A stretch of 64,000 bases of DNA from NCBI RefSeq assembly GCF_022478115.1, contig NZ_JAKGSC010000001.1:1224670-1288669 (forward strand), written 5' to 3'. Every line of letters starts with the position of its first letter. The first letter of the stretch is position 1. The notes below the pieces were generated by a model. The model had not been told where the DNA came from and did no database searches. It saw only the letters and a program-made list of their open reading frames with translations. The DNA is from Tenacibaculum aquimarinum. Lineage in GTDB: Bacteria > Bacteroidota > Bacteroidia > Flavobacteriales > Flavobacteriaceae. Position numbers and translations under genes: made by a program. Positions 1 through 8,652 of the stretch are shown here, piece by piece.

Positions 1-652
1 CTTTTTCTGTAGCGTATTTATTAATGAAATCGATGACAGATCCATTTTTGGTAAAATCTTCTTTAAACCAGTTGAATATTTCTGAAAGATGAACAGTACT
101 CTTTTTATTTAATTTGTTTTTGCTGCTATCATTAACAAAAGCAACCATTAGTTTGTCTAATTCGACATTAATATTTTCTTCTGTAAAAGCCTTATTGTGT
201 AATTTAGGACAAGAACCAGAGGCGCAATTTACTCCAACATGAACTCTAGGGTCAAACAAATCTTTACGTAAAATTTTGTGTTCAAGATGATCTAAGGTAT
301 GTGTGTTTCCTCCAACTTTTACAAATGGAATTTTCCAAGCAATGTTGCCTTTTTCCTTAATGTCGGTTATACTTTTTAATGGATAATTATTTAAAATTAA
401 TTTTAGAGTATATGCATTATAAGCATTTATCCAAAAGGCTTTTTGTTTGTTTGTAGACCAAGATTTATCTGGAGATGTAGAAGCTAAATAAGTTAAGTAA
501 CTGTCTAGTTTAGTTTCGTTTGCTTTTAAACCTTTGTAATCTACATTTCCTTGTTTGCTAACATGTTTTTGTAATAACTCGTTAAATATTGAAGTTTGAG
601 CGTTTACAGAGATGAATAAAAAAGTAAATGCAATAAATAATATGTTTTTCAT
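1..652 (-). CDS. DUF547 domain secreted protein (3' end cut by window edge)
   Basis: An open minus-strand frame runs from an ATG at 650-652 to the window edge, giving about 217 residues without a stop. The N-terminus is a short Sec signal peptide ending SVNAQ, so the product is exported. The body carries hallmarks of the DUF547 family: AFWINAYNAYTLK near residue 74, and a conserved block with GVNCASGSCP near residue 145. The family is common in Bacteroidota, and its biochemical role is unknown; I do not assign one. It lies 55 bases downstream of the queuosine-precursor transporter gene on the same strand, possibly co-transcribed. The C-terminus is outside the window. Confidence 0.85.
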   Translation of the reverse strand, partial: MKNILFIAFTFLFISVNAQTSIFNELLQKHVSKQGNVDYKGLKANETKLDSYLTYLASTSPDKSWSTNKQKAFWINAYNAYTLKLILNNYPLKSITDIKEKGNIAWKIPFVKVGGNTHTLDHLEHKILRKDLFDPRVHVGVNCASGSCPKLHNKAFTEENINVELDKLMVAFVNDSSKNKLNKKSTVHLSEIFNWFKEDFTKNGSVIDFINKYATEK

Positions 653-707
653 TTTGTTTGTTTTAATCTTCTTTTTAGACGAATGCTTTATTTAAAGATT
701 ACAAAAA

Positions 708-1412
708 CTAATCCAAAATTTCTTCACCCACTTTTAAATTGAATTTTCTTCGGAAAAGATACACAATTCCGTATAAGATAGGTGTGTCTAAAGCGGCAAT
801 TATTACTTTAAATAGAAATCCGCTTATTAATAATGATGTAAAAATACTCCAAGGTAAAATACCAAAAATAGATAATAATGAAACTACTGTAAAGGTGTCT
901 ATAAATTGAGAAGCAAAGGTTGAAAAGTTATTACGCAACCAAAGATGCTTTCCTTTTGTTAATTTTTTCCAGAAATGAAAAATTCTAATATCTATAAACT
1001 GTGCAAATAAATAAGCCAACATGGATGCTAAAACAGCTAAAGAAGATAAACCAAAAACTTGATGAAAAGTACCATCATTTATTGGAGAATTATCGATTGC
1101 TGGCGCTAAGTCTGCTACTAAAATAATTAACATGGAGAAAAAAGACGCAAAAATACCCGCAATAACAACTTGGTTAGCTTTCTTTTTTCCGTAGATTTCT
1201 GATAAAATATCTGTGATTAAAAAAGTAATTGGATAGGGAAGTATTCCTACAGAAATTTCGAATCGATACAAACCAAACGGTTCCCAGTAAAAGAATTTCT
1301 GAAATATTAAGTTTGATGCTACTAAAGAAGCAATAAACAATGCAGCTAGAATTAGATAAATATTTTGGGCAAGATTTTTGTTTTCTAGTGTCATAGAACG
1401 AAAATAATACAT
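708..1412 (-). CDS. Queuosine precursor transporter (YhhQ/VUT family)
   Basis: The 234-residue protein has about six hydrophobic segments and matches the YhhQ/VUT family, inner-membrane carriers that import the queuosine precursors preQ0 or preQ1 for tRNA modification. Family signatures visible are ASNLIFQKFF near residue 31, the FLITDILSEIYGKKKA block near residue 64, and a second half with AQFIDIRIFHFWKK followed by QFIDTF. Length is normal for the family. The start is uncertain: a second Met at residue 7 (start at 1394) fits the usual N-terminus of relatives better. It is divergent from fabD across a 207-base gap that holds a dispersed repeat. Confidence 0.88.
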   Translation of the reverse strand: MYYFRSMTLENKNLAQNIYLILAALFIASLVASNLIFQKFFYWEPFGLYRFEISVGILPYPITFLITDILSEIYGKKKANQVVIAGIFASFFSMLIILVADLAPAIDNSPINDGTFHQVFGLSSLAVLASMLAYLFAQFIDIRIFHFWKKLTKGKHLWLRNNFSTFASQFIDTFTVVSLLSIFGILPWSIFTSLLISGFLFKVIIAALDTPILYGIVYLFRRKFNLKVGEEILD

Positions 1413-1478
1413 TTAGACTATTTGATTGTTAGAAATATAGATTTTTAGAAATGATAACTGAAGTTAGCAAACAAGTTT

Positions 1479-1556
1479 AGCCCTGATTGAGCGGTTTGTT
1501 TGAGCTCTTTTGAGGAACGAAAAAAGCGAGTAGCGAAAGCAGGAAATAGCTTCAAA
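1479..1556 (+). repeat. Dispersed hairpin-ended repeat, copy A (short)
   Basis: This block begins AGCCCTGATTGA and ends AAAGCAGGAAATAGCTTC, the same ends as the copies at 40376, 50714 and (degraded) 32996. Its core is shorter than in the others. It lies between two divergent genes, just upstream of the fabD promoter. Confidence 0.7.
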
Positions 1557-1566
1557 TTAAAATGAT

Positions 1567-1574
1567 TATTTTTG
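1567..1574 (+). promoter_or_regulatory. Bacteroidota -7 element for fabD
   Basis: TATTTTTG matches the Bacteroidota consensus TAnnTTTG exactly and lies 45 bases before the fabD start. I see no convincing -33 TTG. Confidence 0.5.
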
Positions 1575-1619
1575 CAGCATCAAATAAACAGTTAAACTAA
1601 TAAACGATTAAACATATTT

Positions 1620-2507
1620 ATGAAAGCATATATTTTTCCAGGTCAAGGAGCGCAATTTACAGGAATGGGATTGGATTTGTACGAGAATTATCCGTTAGCG
1701 CAAGAACTGTTTGAGAAAGCAAACGCAATTTTAGGATTTTCTATAACAGATGTAATGTTTGAAGGAACCGCAGAAGAGTTAAAGCAAACTAAGGTTACAC
1801 AGCCAGCAATATTTTTGCATTCTGTTATTTTGGCAAAAGTTTTAGGAGATTCTTTTAAGCCAGAAATGGTTGCTGGACATTCTTTAGGAGAATTATCGGC
1901 ATTGGTTGCTAATGGAGTTTTATCTTTTGAAGATGGATTAACGTTAGTGTCTAAACGTGCTTTGGCAATGCAAAAAGCTTGTGAAATTGCTCCATCTACA
2001 ATGGCTGCAGTTTTAGGTTTAGATGATAAAATTGTTGAAGATACTTGTGCAGAAATTGATGGAGTTGTAGTTGCTGCAAATTATAACTGTCCTGGACAAT
2101 TAGTAATTTCAGGCGAAGTTTCGGCAATTGAAAAAGCGTGTGAAGTATTGACAGAAAAAGGTGCAAGAAGAGCATTGGTTTTACCTGTTGGTGGTGCATT
2201 TCATTCACCAATGATGGAACCTGCAAGAGAAGAATTAGCGGCTGCAATTGAGGCAACTGTATTTAATGAACCTACTTGTGCTGTGTATCAGAATGTACCA
2301 GCAAAAGCGGTTACAAATCCTGCTGAAATTAAAGAGAATTTAATGAAACAATTAACTGCGCCTGTAAAATGGACGCAATGTGTACAATCTATGATTGCTG
2401 ATGGAGGAACTGAATTTATAGAAGTGGGTCCAGGTAAAGTTTTACAAGGTTTAATGCGTAAGATTGATAGATCTGTTGCTGCTTCTGGTGCGAGTTTAGA
2501 GGCTTAA
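1620..2507 (+). CDS. fabD: Malonyl-CoA:ACP transacylase
   Basis: This 295-residue enzyme loads malonyl units onto acyl carrier protein for fatty-acid synthesis in the cytosol. The sequence shows GQGAQ at residues 8-12, the nucleophile elbow GHSLGE with Ser88, and the catalytic His195 in GGAFHSPM, plus the late GPGKVLQGL block near residue 270. Length is normal for FabD. It is a single-gene unit: an exact -7 promoter element sits 45 bases upstream and a strong hairpin terminator follows. Confidence 0.96.
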   Translation: MKAYIFPGQGAQFTGMGLDLYENYPLAQELFEKANAILGFSITDVMFEGTAEELKQTKVTQPAIFLHSVILAKVLGDSFKPEMVAGHSLGELSALVANGVLSFEDGLTLVSKRALAMQKACEIAPSTMAAVLGLDDKIVEDTCAEIDGVVVAANYNCPGQLVISGEVSAIEKACEVLTEKGARRALVLPVGGAFHSPMMEPAREELAAAIEATVFNEPTCAVYQNVPAKAVTNPAEIKENLMKQLTAPVKWTQCVQSMIADGGTEFIEVGPGKVLQGLMRKIDRSVAASGASLEA

Positions 2508-2528
2508 AAAATATTCTATAAAAAAACA

Positions 2529-2558
2529 AAAACCGAACTATACAGTTCGGTTTTTTTT
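2529..2558 (+). terminator. Bidirectional terminator after fabD
   Basis: The stem AACCGAACT / AGTTCGGTT is followed by a run of eight T and preceded by an A-rich run. It can therefore stop fabD transcription and also the convergent minus-strand gene ending at 2563. Confidence 0.85.
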
Positions 2559-2562
2559 GCTT

Positions 2563-2964
2563 CTATAGTTTAATATCTAACTCGGCTTCAATTTTTTCTT
2601 TAGTTGGTTTTACTAAGAATAGATATAATATTAGTAAAAGTCCAAATATTGCTAATTCTGGTTTTAAGAATAATATTAAAAATGCGCCACCTTCTAAAAT
2701 TGCCCAACGAACAATTGAAGCTGTTTGGTATTGCATCAGTTTTTGTTCTTTAGACTGTTTTTTCTCTATTTTTGATAGTAGGTTTTTAAATACAAAGTTA
2801 CTTGCTAAAACTGCAATTGCAGGAATAAATATATAATATAAATTTTCTCCTTCTAATGTAGGAATGGTAATGTTTAATATGTCGCCAATTATAAAATAAG
2901 CTAATACAAGTCCAGCTATTAATGCAAAATGAATAATTTTTATTATTCTTAGTTGAGTTTCCAT
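2563..2964 (-). CDS. Small multi-pass membrane protein, unknown function
   Basis: This 133-residue protein has four hydrophobic segments (about residues 10-28, 43-60, 85-100 and 104-118) with a charged stretch KIEKKQSKEQK in the middle. I do not recognise a family with an assigned function. It starts 3 bases after galE ends, on the same strand, so it is very likely co-transcribed with galE. The hydrophobic profile and conserved-looking C-terminus (KPTKEKIEAELDIKL) argue for a real gene rather than a chance frame. Confidence 0.8.
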   Translation of the reverse strand: METQLRIIKIIHFALIAGLVLAYFIIGDILNITIPTLEGENLYYIFIPAIAVLASNFVFKNLLSKIEKKQSKEQKLMQYQTASIVRWAILEGGAFLILFLKPELAIFGLLLILYLFLVKPTKEKIEAELDIKL

Positions 2965-2967
2965 AGT

Positions 2968-3978
2968 TTATAATTGTTTTTGTTGCCAATTCCAGGCAGA
3001 TTTTAGAGCTTCTTCTAATGTTTTTTCTGTTTTCCAATTAAGCTCATTGAAAGCGAGTGTTGTGTCTGCATATGCAGAAGTTACATCTCCAGAACGTCTT
3101 TCAACAATTTTATAATTTAGTTTTTGATTGGTAATTTTTTCAAAAGTTTGTATGATTTCTAATACAGAAGTTCCTTTTCCTGTACCAATATTAAAAACTT
3201 CAAAATTGCTTTTATTTTTTTTGTTGATGAGCCTTTCTAATGCAGAAATATGTGCTTTAGCTAAATCGACAACGTGTATATAATCACGTATTGCTGTTCC
3301 GTCTTTAGTTGGATAATCTTCTCCAAAAACCGATAATTGTTCTCTTATTCCTGCTGCAGTTTGTGTTACATATGGAATTAAATTCTGTGGAACGCCCAAA
3401 GGTAATTCACCAATTTCAGCACTTTCATGTGCGCCAATCGGATTAAAATAACGTAATGCAATTGCGTCTAAATTATTAGAAACACAGCTTTCATTGATTA
3501 TTTTTTCGCCCATCTGTTTGGTTTCTCCATACGTAGATTCCGCAGGTTTTAAAGCTGCGTTTTCTGTAATTGGTAACTCATCTGCTTGCCCATAAACGGT
3601 ACACGAAGAGCTGAAAATTAAATTATTTAGATTTCTATTTTTAATTTCCGCTAATAGATTCGCTAAGCCATTAACATTATTTTCAAAATACTCTTTAGGT
3701 TTTTGAACGCTTTCGCTTACACTTTTTAAAGCAGCGAAATGAATTATTCCATCAACTTTCTCAGTGTCAAAAAAACTTTTTAAAGCTTCTTTATTACGAA
3801 TGTCAATATTGTAAAAACTTGGTTTTAAATTTGTTATGGATTTTATTTGTTCTAAAACTTCAATTTTAGAATTGGAAAGATTGTCTATAATAACAACTCT
3901 AAATCCAACTTTTTGAAGCTCCACGACCGTATGAGAACCTATAAAACCTAAACCACCAGTTACAAGAATATTTTTCAT
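2968..3978 (-). CDS. galE: UDP-glucose 4-epimerase
   Basis: The 336-residue protein interconverts UDP-glucose and UDP-galactose, feeding surface-polysaccharide synthesis. It is a short-chain dehydrogenase-type fold: the NAD-binding glycine motif GGLGFIG is at residues 8-14, and the catalytic pair is Tyr150 and Lys154 in YGETK, with Ser residues in SSSCTVYG just before. The LRYFNPIGAH and IRDYIHVVDLA blocks are typical of GalE. It lies between a sugar aminotransferase gene upstream and a small membrane protein gene downstream on the same strand. Confidence 0.95.
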   Translation of the reverse strand: MKNILVTGGLGFIGSHTVVELQKVGFRVVIIDNLSNSKIEVLEQIKSITNLKPSFYNIDIRNKEALKSFFDTEKVDGIIHFAALKSVSESVQKPKEYFENNVNGLANLLAEIKNRNLNNLIFSSSCTVYGQADELPITENAALKPAESTYGETKQMGEKIINESCVSNNLDAIALRYFNPIGAHESAEIGELPLGVPQNLIPYVTQTAAGIREQLSVFGEDYPTKDGTAIRDYIHVVDLAKAHISALERLINKKNKSNFEVFNIGTGKGTSVLEIIQTFEKITNQKLNYKIVERRSGDVTSAYADTTLAFNELNWKTEKTLEEALKSAWNWQQKQL

Positions 3979-3989
3979 TTGATAAAAAT

Positions 3990-4019
3990 AAAAAACTCTT
4001 GGTTTCCCAAGAGTTTTTT
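3990..4019 (-). terminator. Terminator of the aminotransferase gene
   Basis: The stem AAACTCTTGG / CCAAGAGTTT with a TTT loop lies directly after the aminotransferase stop codon. On the minus strand it ends in a T-rich run, so it separates the aminotransferase gene from galE. Confidence 0.8.
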
Positions 4020-4021
4020 GT

Positions 4022-5152
4022 TTATTTATTTAAGTATTCTAAAACCGAATCGGTTATATGTTTTAATTGTTCTTCGTCTAATTCTGTTTGCATTGGTAAA
4101 GAAATTACACTTGCACATAGTTTTTCGGTAACAGGAAAATCTCCTTCTTTATATCTAGGATCAGTATAGGCATCTTGTAAATGCAACGGAATTGGATAAT
4201 AAATCATCGCTGGAACTCCTTTTTCAGATAAGAAGGCTCTCATATCTTCTCTGTTAACACCGTTAAGTTGTAGTGTATATTGGTGAAAAACATGGTTAGA
4301 AAACGGAACTCTCACAGGTGTTTTTACTTTCGAATGATTTGCAAACGCATTATCATAGTAATCTGCAGCTTTGTTTCTCTCTGTTGAGTAGTTGTCTAAT
4401 TCACGTAATTTAATACGTAAAATAGCTGCTTGTATAGAGTCTAATCTAGAATTTACACCAACTCTATTATGTATGTATTGTTTAGATTGTCCGTGATTAG
4501 CGGTTTGTCTAAGTTTAATAGCTAACTCATCATCATTGGTAAAAATTGCACCACCATCTCCATAACACCCTAAATTTTTAGAAGGGAAAAAAGATGTACA
4601 ACCAATTGTTCCGATTGTTCCTGCTTTTTGTTTACTTCCGTCTTTAAAAGTATAGTCACAACCAATTGCTTGTGCTGTGTCTTCAATAACGTATAAATTA
4701 TGCTTTTTTGCAACTTCCATAATTGCTTCCATGTTGGCAGCTTGTCCAAATAAATGAACAGGTACAATTGCTTTTGTTTTTGGTGTAATTGCTCTTTCTA
4801 TAGCTTCAACATCAATATCAAAAGTATCTGGATACACATCAACTAAAACTGGCTTTAATTTTAATAATGCAATAACTTCTGCTGTAGCTACGTATGTAAA
4901 GTTTGCGGTAATTACTTCATCATCTGGCTGTAAATCTAAAGCCATCATGGCAACTTGTAACGCATCTGTACCGTTGGCACAAGGAATTACGTGTTTTACA
5001 TCTAAGTAATTTTCTAGTTCTTTTTGAAAACTTTTAACTTCTGGTCCATTAATGTATTGCGTAGATCTAATAACATTTAATACGGCAGAATCTATTTCTT
5101 CTTGTATTTTTTTATATTGACTTTTCAAGTCAACCATTTGAATTGGTCTCAT
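4022..5152 (-). CDS. DegT/DnrJ/EryC1-type sugar aminotransferase
   Basis: This 376-residue PLP enzyme belongs to the family that transaminates nucleotide-linked keto-sugars for surface glycans. Lys192 in FFPSKNLGCYGDGG is the expected PLP Schiff-base residue, and the preceding VIEDTAQAIG (residues 155-164) contributes the cofactor-binding Asp. The exact sugar cannot be read from sequence; 3-amino or 4-amino sugars are both possible, with WbpE-like and perosamine-synthase-like enzymes in the same family. It has its own terminator before galE. The divergent spacer to the acylase gene contains a -7 element on each strand. Confidence 0.88.
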   Translation of the reverse strand: MRPIQMVDLKSQYKKIQEEIDSAVLNVIRSTQYINGPEVKSFQKELENYLDVKHVIPCANGTDALQVAMMALDLQPDDEVITANFTYVATAEVIALLKLKPVLVDVYPDTFDIDVEAIERAITPKTKAIVPVHLFGQAANMEAIMEVAKKHNLYVIEDTAQAIGCDYTFKDGSKQKAGTIGTIGCTSFFPSKNLGCYGDGGAIFTNDDELAIKLRQTANHGQSKQYIHNRVGVNSRLDSIQAAILRIKLRELDNYSTERNKAADYYDNAFANHSKVKTPVRVPFSNHVFHQYTLQLNGVNREDMRAFLSEKGVPAMIYYPIPLHLQDAYTDPRYKEGDFPVTEKLCASVISLPMQTELDEEQLKHITDSVLEYLNK

Positions 5153-5175
5153 AAAATGCGATTTTTATAACAGTT

Positions 5176-5183
5176 CAAAAATA
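5176..5183 (-). promoter_or_regulatory. -7 element for the sugar aminotransferase gene
   Basis: Read on the minus strand this is TATTTTTG, an exact TAnnTTTG match 23 bases before the start codon. It faces the acylase promoter in the same 69-base spacer. Confidence 0.4.
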
Positions 5184-5197
5184 CAATTATTTTCTGT

Positions 5198-5205
5198 TAT
5201 CTTTG
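5198..5205 (+). promoter_or_regulatory. -7 element for the acylase gene
   Basis: TATCTTTG matches TAnnTTTG exactly and lies 16 bases before the acylase ATG, giving a very short leader. Confidence 0.45.
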
Positions 5206-5221
5206 GAATTAAATTTATCAA

Positions 5222-7606
5222 ATGAAACTATTTAAAAAGGCCGTAAAAGTAATTTTTATTTTATTAATCCTTCTTGTTGCTGGTGCTTGGATTTTCTCAA
5301 GAACTTTGCATCCAACTTATAATGGAGAATTAGAATTAACGAATATTTCTGATAAAGTTACTGTGTATTATGATGAGGTTGGTGTTCCGCATATTAACGC
5401 AGAAAACCAACAAGATGCTTATGTAGCTTTGGGTTATGTGCATGCGCAAGATAGGCTTTGGCAAATGGAATTAATTAGAAGAATTTCTGCTGGTAGGTTA
5501 GCAGAACTTTTTGGTAAAGATCTAGTAAGAACAGATAAGTTTTTCTCTGGTTTAGGTATTGAAGAAGCTGCTGAAAAAACAATTGAAAACTTAGATAAAA
5601 ATTCAAACGCATATAAACTTACGGAAGCATATTTAAATGGAATAAATCAATTTATTAGGGAAGGAACAACACCTTTGGAGTTTCATTTAATAGGATTAGA
5701 AAAAGAGGAATATACTGTAAAAGATATATATAATGTTTTCGGTTACATGGCTTTTAGTTTTGCGGTTGCGCATAAAACAGATCCAATGCTTACCGAAGTA
5801 AAAGAAAAATTAGGTGACGCATATTTTAATGAATTAGTAGGTGCTGAATTCCAGAATTTAACCTTAATTAAAAACGAAAAAAATCCAGAATTGAAAGCAG
5901 ATTTTGCAGCTTCAATGAATGTTTTGTTAGAAAAGCTACCAATTTCTCCTTTTATAGGAAGTAATTCTTGGGTTATTGGAGCAGAGAAAACTAAAAACGG
6001 AAAAGTAATTTTTGCAAATGATCCACATATTGGATTTTCGCAACCATCTGTTTGGTATCAAAATCATATAAAAACACCAGATTATGAAATGTATGGTTTC
6101 AATTTGGCTTTAACGCCGTTTCCATTGTTAGGACACAATAAAAATTATGCATACGGATTAACAATGTTTGAAAATGATGATGTTGATTTTTATTACGAAA
6201 AAAACAATCTGAATAATTCTTTAGAATACAAAACTCCAAATGGATTTCAGCAATACAAGTTGATAGATAAACTTATAAAAGTTAAAGGAGAAGTAGATAC
6301 AACCTATCAAGTTAAAGTTAGTAAACACGGGCCAATAATGAATGGTTTAATTGATTTTATTGACGATGAGCGCCCAATAGCAATGCAATGGATTTATACC
6401 AAATTGAACAATCAATTGTTAGAGGTTGGTTATGATATTTCTCACGCACAAAATTTATCAGAATTTAAAGTTGGAGCAAGTAAATTACACGCACCAGGTT
6501 TAAATATTATGTATGGAGATTCCAAAAGTAATATTGCGTGGTTTGCTTCTGGAAAGCTCTATAAATATAGAGATTCTTTATACACAAAAACAATTTTAGA
6601 TGGTGCTTCTGGTAAAGATGAAATTGTTGAATATTTAGATTTTGAGGAAAATCCACAAGCTATAAACCCGAGTTTGAATTATGTGTATTCAGCAAATAAT
6701 CAGCCAGATTCTATTGCCGGAAAATTATATCCTGGTTATTATTTAGCAGAAAATAGAGCAAGAAGAATTGTAGATTTATTAGCGCCAAAAAACGATTGGA
6801 CAAAAGAAGAAGTGGCAACAATGTTGTATGATGTTGTATCACCTTCAGCGCCTGACGTAATAGCAAGTTTCACAAATTCTTTAGATTTAGAAAATGTTTC
6901 TGCAAGTGAAAGGAAAGCTATTGATATACTTAAAAAGTGGAATGGTTATTACGGGAAAGATGAAGTTGCTCCGGTAATTTATAATCGTTTTGTGTACGAA
7001 TTTCAGAAAAACACTTTTAAAGATGAAATGGGCAAAGCTTATAGTCAATTTGTAAATACACCATTTGTAGAAAAAGTCTTACCGGTACAAGCAGCTAAGG
7101 AAAACTCTGTTTGGTGGGATGATGTTTCTACAAAAGACAAAATTGAAACGAAACAAGAAATTATTTCAAAATCGTTCACAAACACATTTAAATTTTTACA
7201 AAATCAGTTAGGTGAAAATGTCGAAGATTGGAAGTGGAATCGCGTTGCTTCTGTTGAGTATGAGCATGCAATTGGTAAAGCTGGCGGATTACTACGTTCT
7301 TTTTTTAATGTTGGTCCGTTTAAAACAAATGGTGGAGATCAAGTAATAAATAACCAAATTTTTAGTATTGATAGCACTGGTGTTTATAAAATTACTGCTG
7401 GACCTTCAACACGAAGAGTTGTAGATTTTTCTGATGTAGATAATAGTTTAGCAATTTTACCCACAGGGCAATCTGGTAATGTTTTTAGTGAGCATTATAA
7501 AGACCAAGCTCAAAAATACGTAGATGGTGAATTTGTTAAAATGAAGATTAATCAGAAGGAAATAGAACAATCAGAAAATAAATTGGTATTTTTTCCTAAG
7601 AAGTAA
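5222..7606 (+). CDS. Penicillin acylase family (Ntn-hydrolase) amidase
   Basis: The 794-residue precursor belongs to the penicillin/acyl-homoserine-lactone acylase family, whose members self-cleave into alpha and beta chains and hydrolyse amide bonds. One N-terminal hydrophobic segment (residues 8-24) points to export or membrane anchoring. The alpha-chain signature YVHAQDRLWQMELIRR is near residue 72. The predicted beta-chain N-terminal nucleophile is Ser247 in GSNSW, followed by NDPHIGF and the late NGGDQ block typical of the family. The natural substrate cannot be predicted: penicillins, N-acyl-homoserine lactones and other acyl amides are all possible. It is monocistronic with its own promoter and terminator. 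Confidence 0.9.
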   Translation: MKLFKKAVKVIFILLILLVAGAWIFSRTLHPTYNGELELTNISDKVTVYYDEVGVPHINAENQQDAYVALGYVHAQDRLWQMELIRRISAGRLAELFGKDLVRTDKFFSGLGIEEAAEKTIENLDKNSNAYKLTEAYLNGINQFIREGTTPLEFHLIGLEKEEYTVKDIYNVFGYMAFSFAVAHKTDPMLTEVKEKLGDAYFNELVGAEFQNLTLIKNEKNPELKADFAASMNVLLEKLPISPFIGSNSWVIGAEKTKNGKVIFANDPHIGFSQPSVWYQNHIKTPDYEMYGFNLALTPFPLLGHNKNYAYGLTMFENDDVDFYYEKNNLNNSLEYKTPNGFQQYKLIDKLIKVKGEVDTTYQVKVSKHGPIMNGLIDFIDDERPIAMQWIYTKLNNQLLEVGYDISHAQNLSEFKVGASKLHAPGLNIMYGDSKSNIAWFASGKLYKYRDSLYTKTILDGASGKDEIVEYLDFEENPQAINPSLNYVYSANNQPDSIAGKLYPGYYLAENRARRIVDLLAPKNDWTKEEVATMLYDVVSPSAPDVIASFTNSLDLENVSASERKAIDILKKWNGYYGKDEVAPVIYNRFVYEFQKNTFKDEMGKAYSQFVNTPFVEKVLPVQAAKENSVWWDDVSTKDKIETKQEIISKSFTNTFKFLQNQLGENVEDWKWNRVASVEYEHAIGKAGGLLRSFFNVGPFKTNGGDQVINNQIFSIDSTGVYKITAGPSTRRVVDFSDVDNSLAILPTGQSGNVFSEHYKDQAQKYVDGEFVKMKINQKEIEQSENKLVFFPKK

Positions 7607-7610
7607 TTTA

Positions 7611-7635
7611 AAAGTCAGAATTTATTTCTGACTTT
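7611..7635 (+). terminator. Terminator of the acylase gene
   Basis: The stem AAAGTCAGAA / TTCTGACTTT lies just after the acylase stop, and a T-rich run follows. Its right arm overlaps the last codons of the convergent gene that ends at 7622. Confidence 0.7.
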
Positions 7636-7912
7636 CATTTTTATTCATTTCCAGTTTCAATAAGCTGTCTTGTGTTTTTAAGATTTTTAACTCAGTTCTA
7701 GTAATAGAATCTATGCGTCTTTTTGTTTCGTATGAAGTTGTGTCGGCTAGACTAATGTTATCTTCTATCCAGCTTCTTTGTTTGTCCATGATTTCTTCAC
7801 CTTTACTTAATGAAATTTCATTATAGTTGGCTAAAACCGTGTAAGAAAAAATAGCAATTCCAATTATTAAAACTGTAATTACTGTAAGCGTATATTTTAT
7901 TTTTTTGCTCAT
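7622..7912 (-). CDS. Small single-pass membrane protein, unknown function
   Basis: This 96-residue protein has one N-terminal transmembrane segment (about residues 8-27), followed by a charged, probably helical domain with repeated K/E/D residues and TETKRR-like stretches that could form a coiled coil. I do not recognise a family. It starts 4 bases after the nitroreductase gene ends and is the last gene of a minus-strand operon, with its end inside a convergent terminator. A role alongside the upstream oxidoreductases is possible but unproven. Confidence 0.65.
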   Translation of the reverse strand: MSKKIKYTLTVITVLIIGIAIFSYTVLANYNEISLSKGEEIMDKQRSWIEDNISLADTTSYETKRRIDSITRTELKILKTQDSLLKLEMNKNESQK

Positions 7913-7916
7913 TTTA

Positions 7917-8651
7917 TTAAATTACTTTGTAAATTTCTTCAAACGGAATTCTAAAACGTTCTCCGTAAATACCTTCTGGTTTTCTGATTCCGCAAGACAC
8001 AATCATATTTATTTCTGCACTTCGCGGAATATTTAATAATCGTTTTACGCGCCAAGTATCAGAACCTTCCATTGGGCAAGTATCGTAATTTTCTGCCGCC
8101 ATTGAAAGCATAAATGTTTGTGCTGCTAATCCGCAAGTTTTGTGTGCTACAATTCGCATGTCACTATTTCTAACTTCGCGATACATCGGTTTGAATAAGC
8201 CAGTAATTAAAATCATTAAATATTTAAAGAAACCAACAATTCCGAAGAAATCAAAATACGCAAACGGAATAATTTTCCCGTAATAATTTCTTGCAACTTT
8301 TTCTCTGCTTTTTTGTTCTGATTTTGGATTGTTTTTTCCGAACATTTTATCTAACATAGATAAGTTTGCTTTTGCACGTTTTCGCCATAAATCTTTTCTA
8401 ACCACAAAAACAACCAATTCTTGAGCAGTTTTTGCAGCATTTTGGTTGAAACACATTGGTGCAATTTTAGCAATAGTTTCTTTGTTTGTAATATGAATAA
8501 ACTCCCACAACTGCATATTACTACTTGTTGGTGCTAAACTAGCTTGCTCTAAACATTTTTTTACAATGTTAGAGTCTATTGGCTTTTCTGAATCGTAAAC
8601 TCTTACAGAACGACGATAATTTATAGCTTCTGAAACTGTTTTTTCTTGCAT
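7917..8651 (-). CDS. Nitroreductase family protein
   Basis: The 244-residue protein carries the flavin-binding N-terminal signature of the nitroreductase family, RRSVRVY near residue 13 and LAPTSSNMQLWEF near residue 39. The C-terminal half has the SMAAENYDTCPMEG block, close to the usual family form. Members are FMN-dependent NAD(P)H oxidoreductases. Unusually, the middle holds a hydrophobic stretch (about residues 126-148, FFGIVGFFKYLMILITGLF), suggesting membrane association. It follows the aldehyde dehydrogenase gene with a 1-base gap and is 4 bases from the next gene, so it sits firmly in the alkB-like operon. The substrate is unknown. Confidence 0.85.
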   Translation of the reverse strand: MQEKTVSEAINYRRSVRVYDSEKPIDSNIVKKCLEQASLAPTSSNMQLWEFIHITNKETIAKIAPMCFNQNAAKTAQELVVFVVRKDLWRKRAKANLSMLDKMFGKNNPKSEQKSREKVARNYYGKIIPFAYFDFFGIVGFFKYLMILITGLFKPMYREVRNSDMRIVAHKTCGLAAQTFMLSMAAENYDTCPMEGSDTWRVKRLLNIPRSAEINMIVSCGIRKPEGIYGERFRIPFEEIYKVI

Positions 8652-8652
8652 G

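Noticed and set aside
1996..2256. Open minus-strand frame inside fabD
   Set aside because: It lies within a fully conserved enzyme gene, and its product is a low-complexity Leu/Gln-rich string with no family features.
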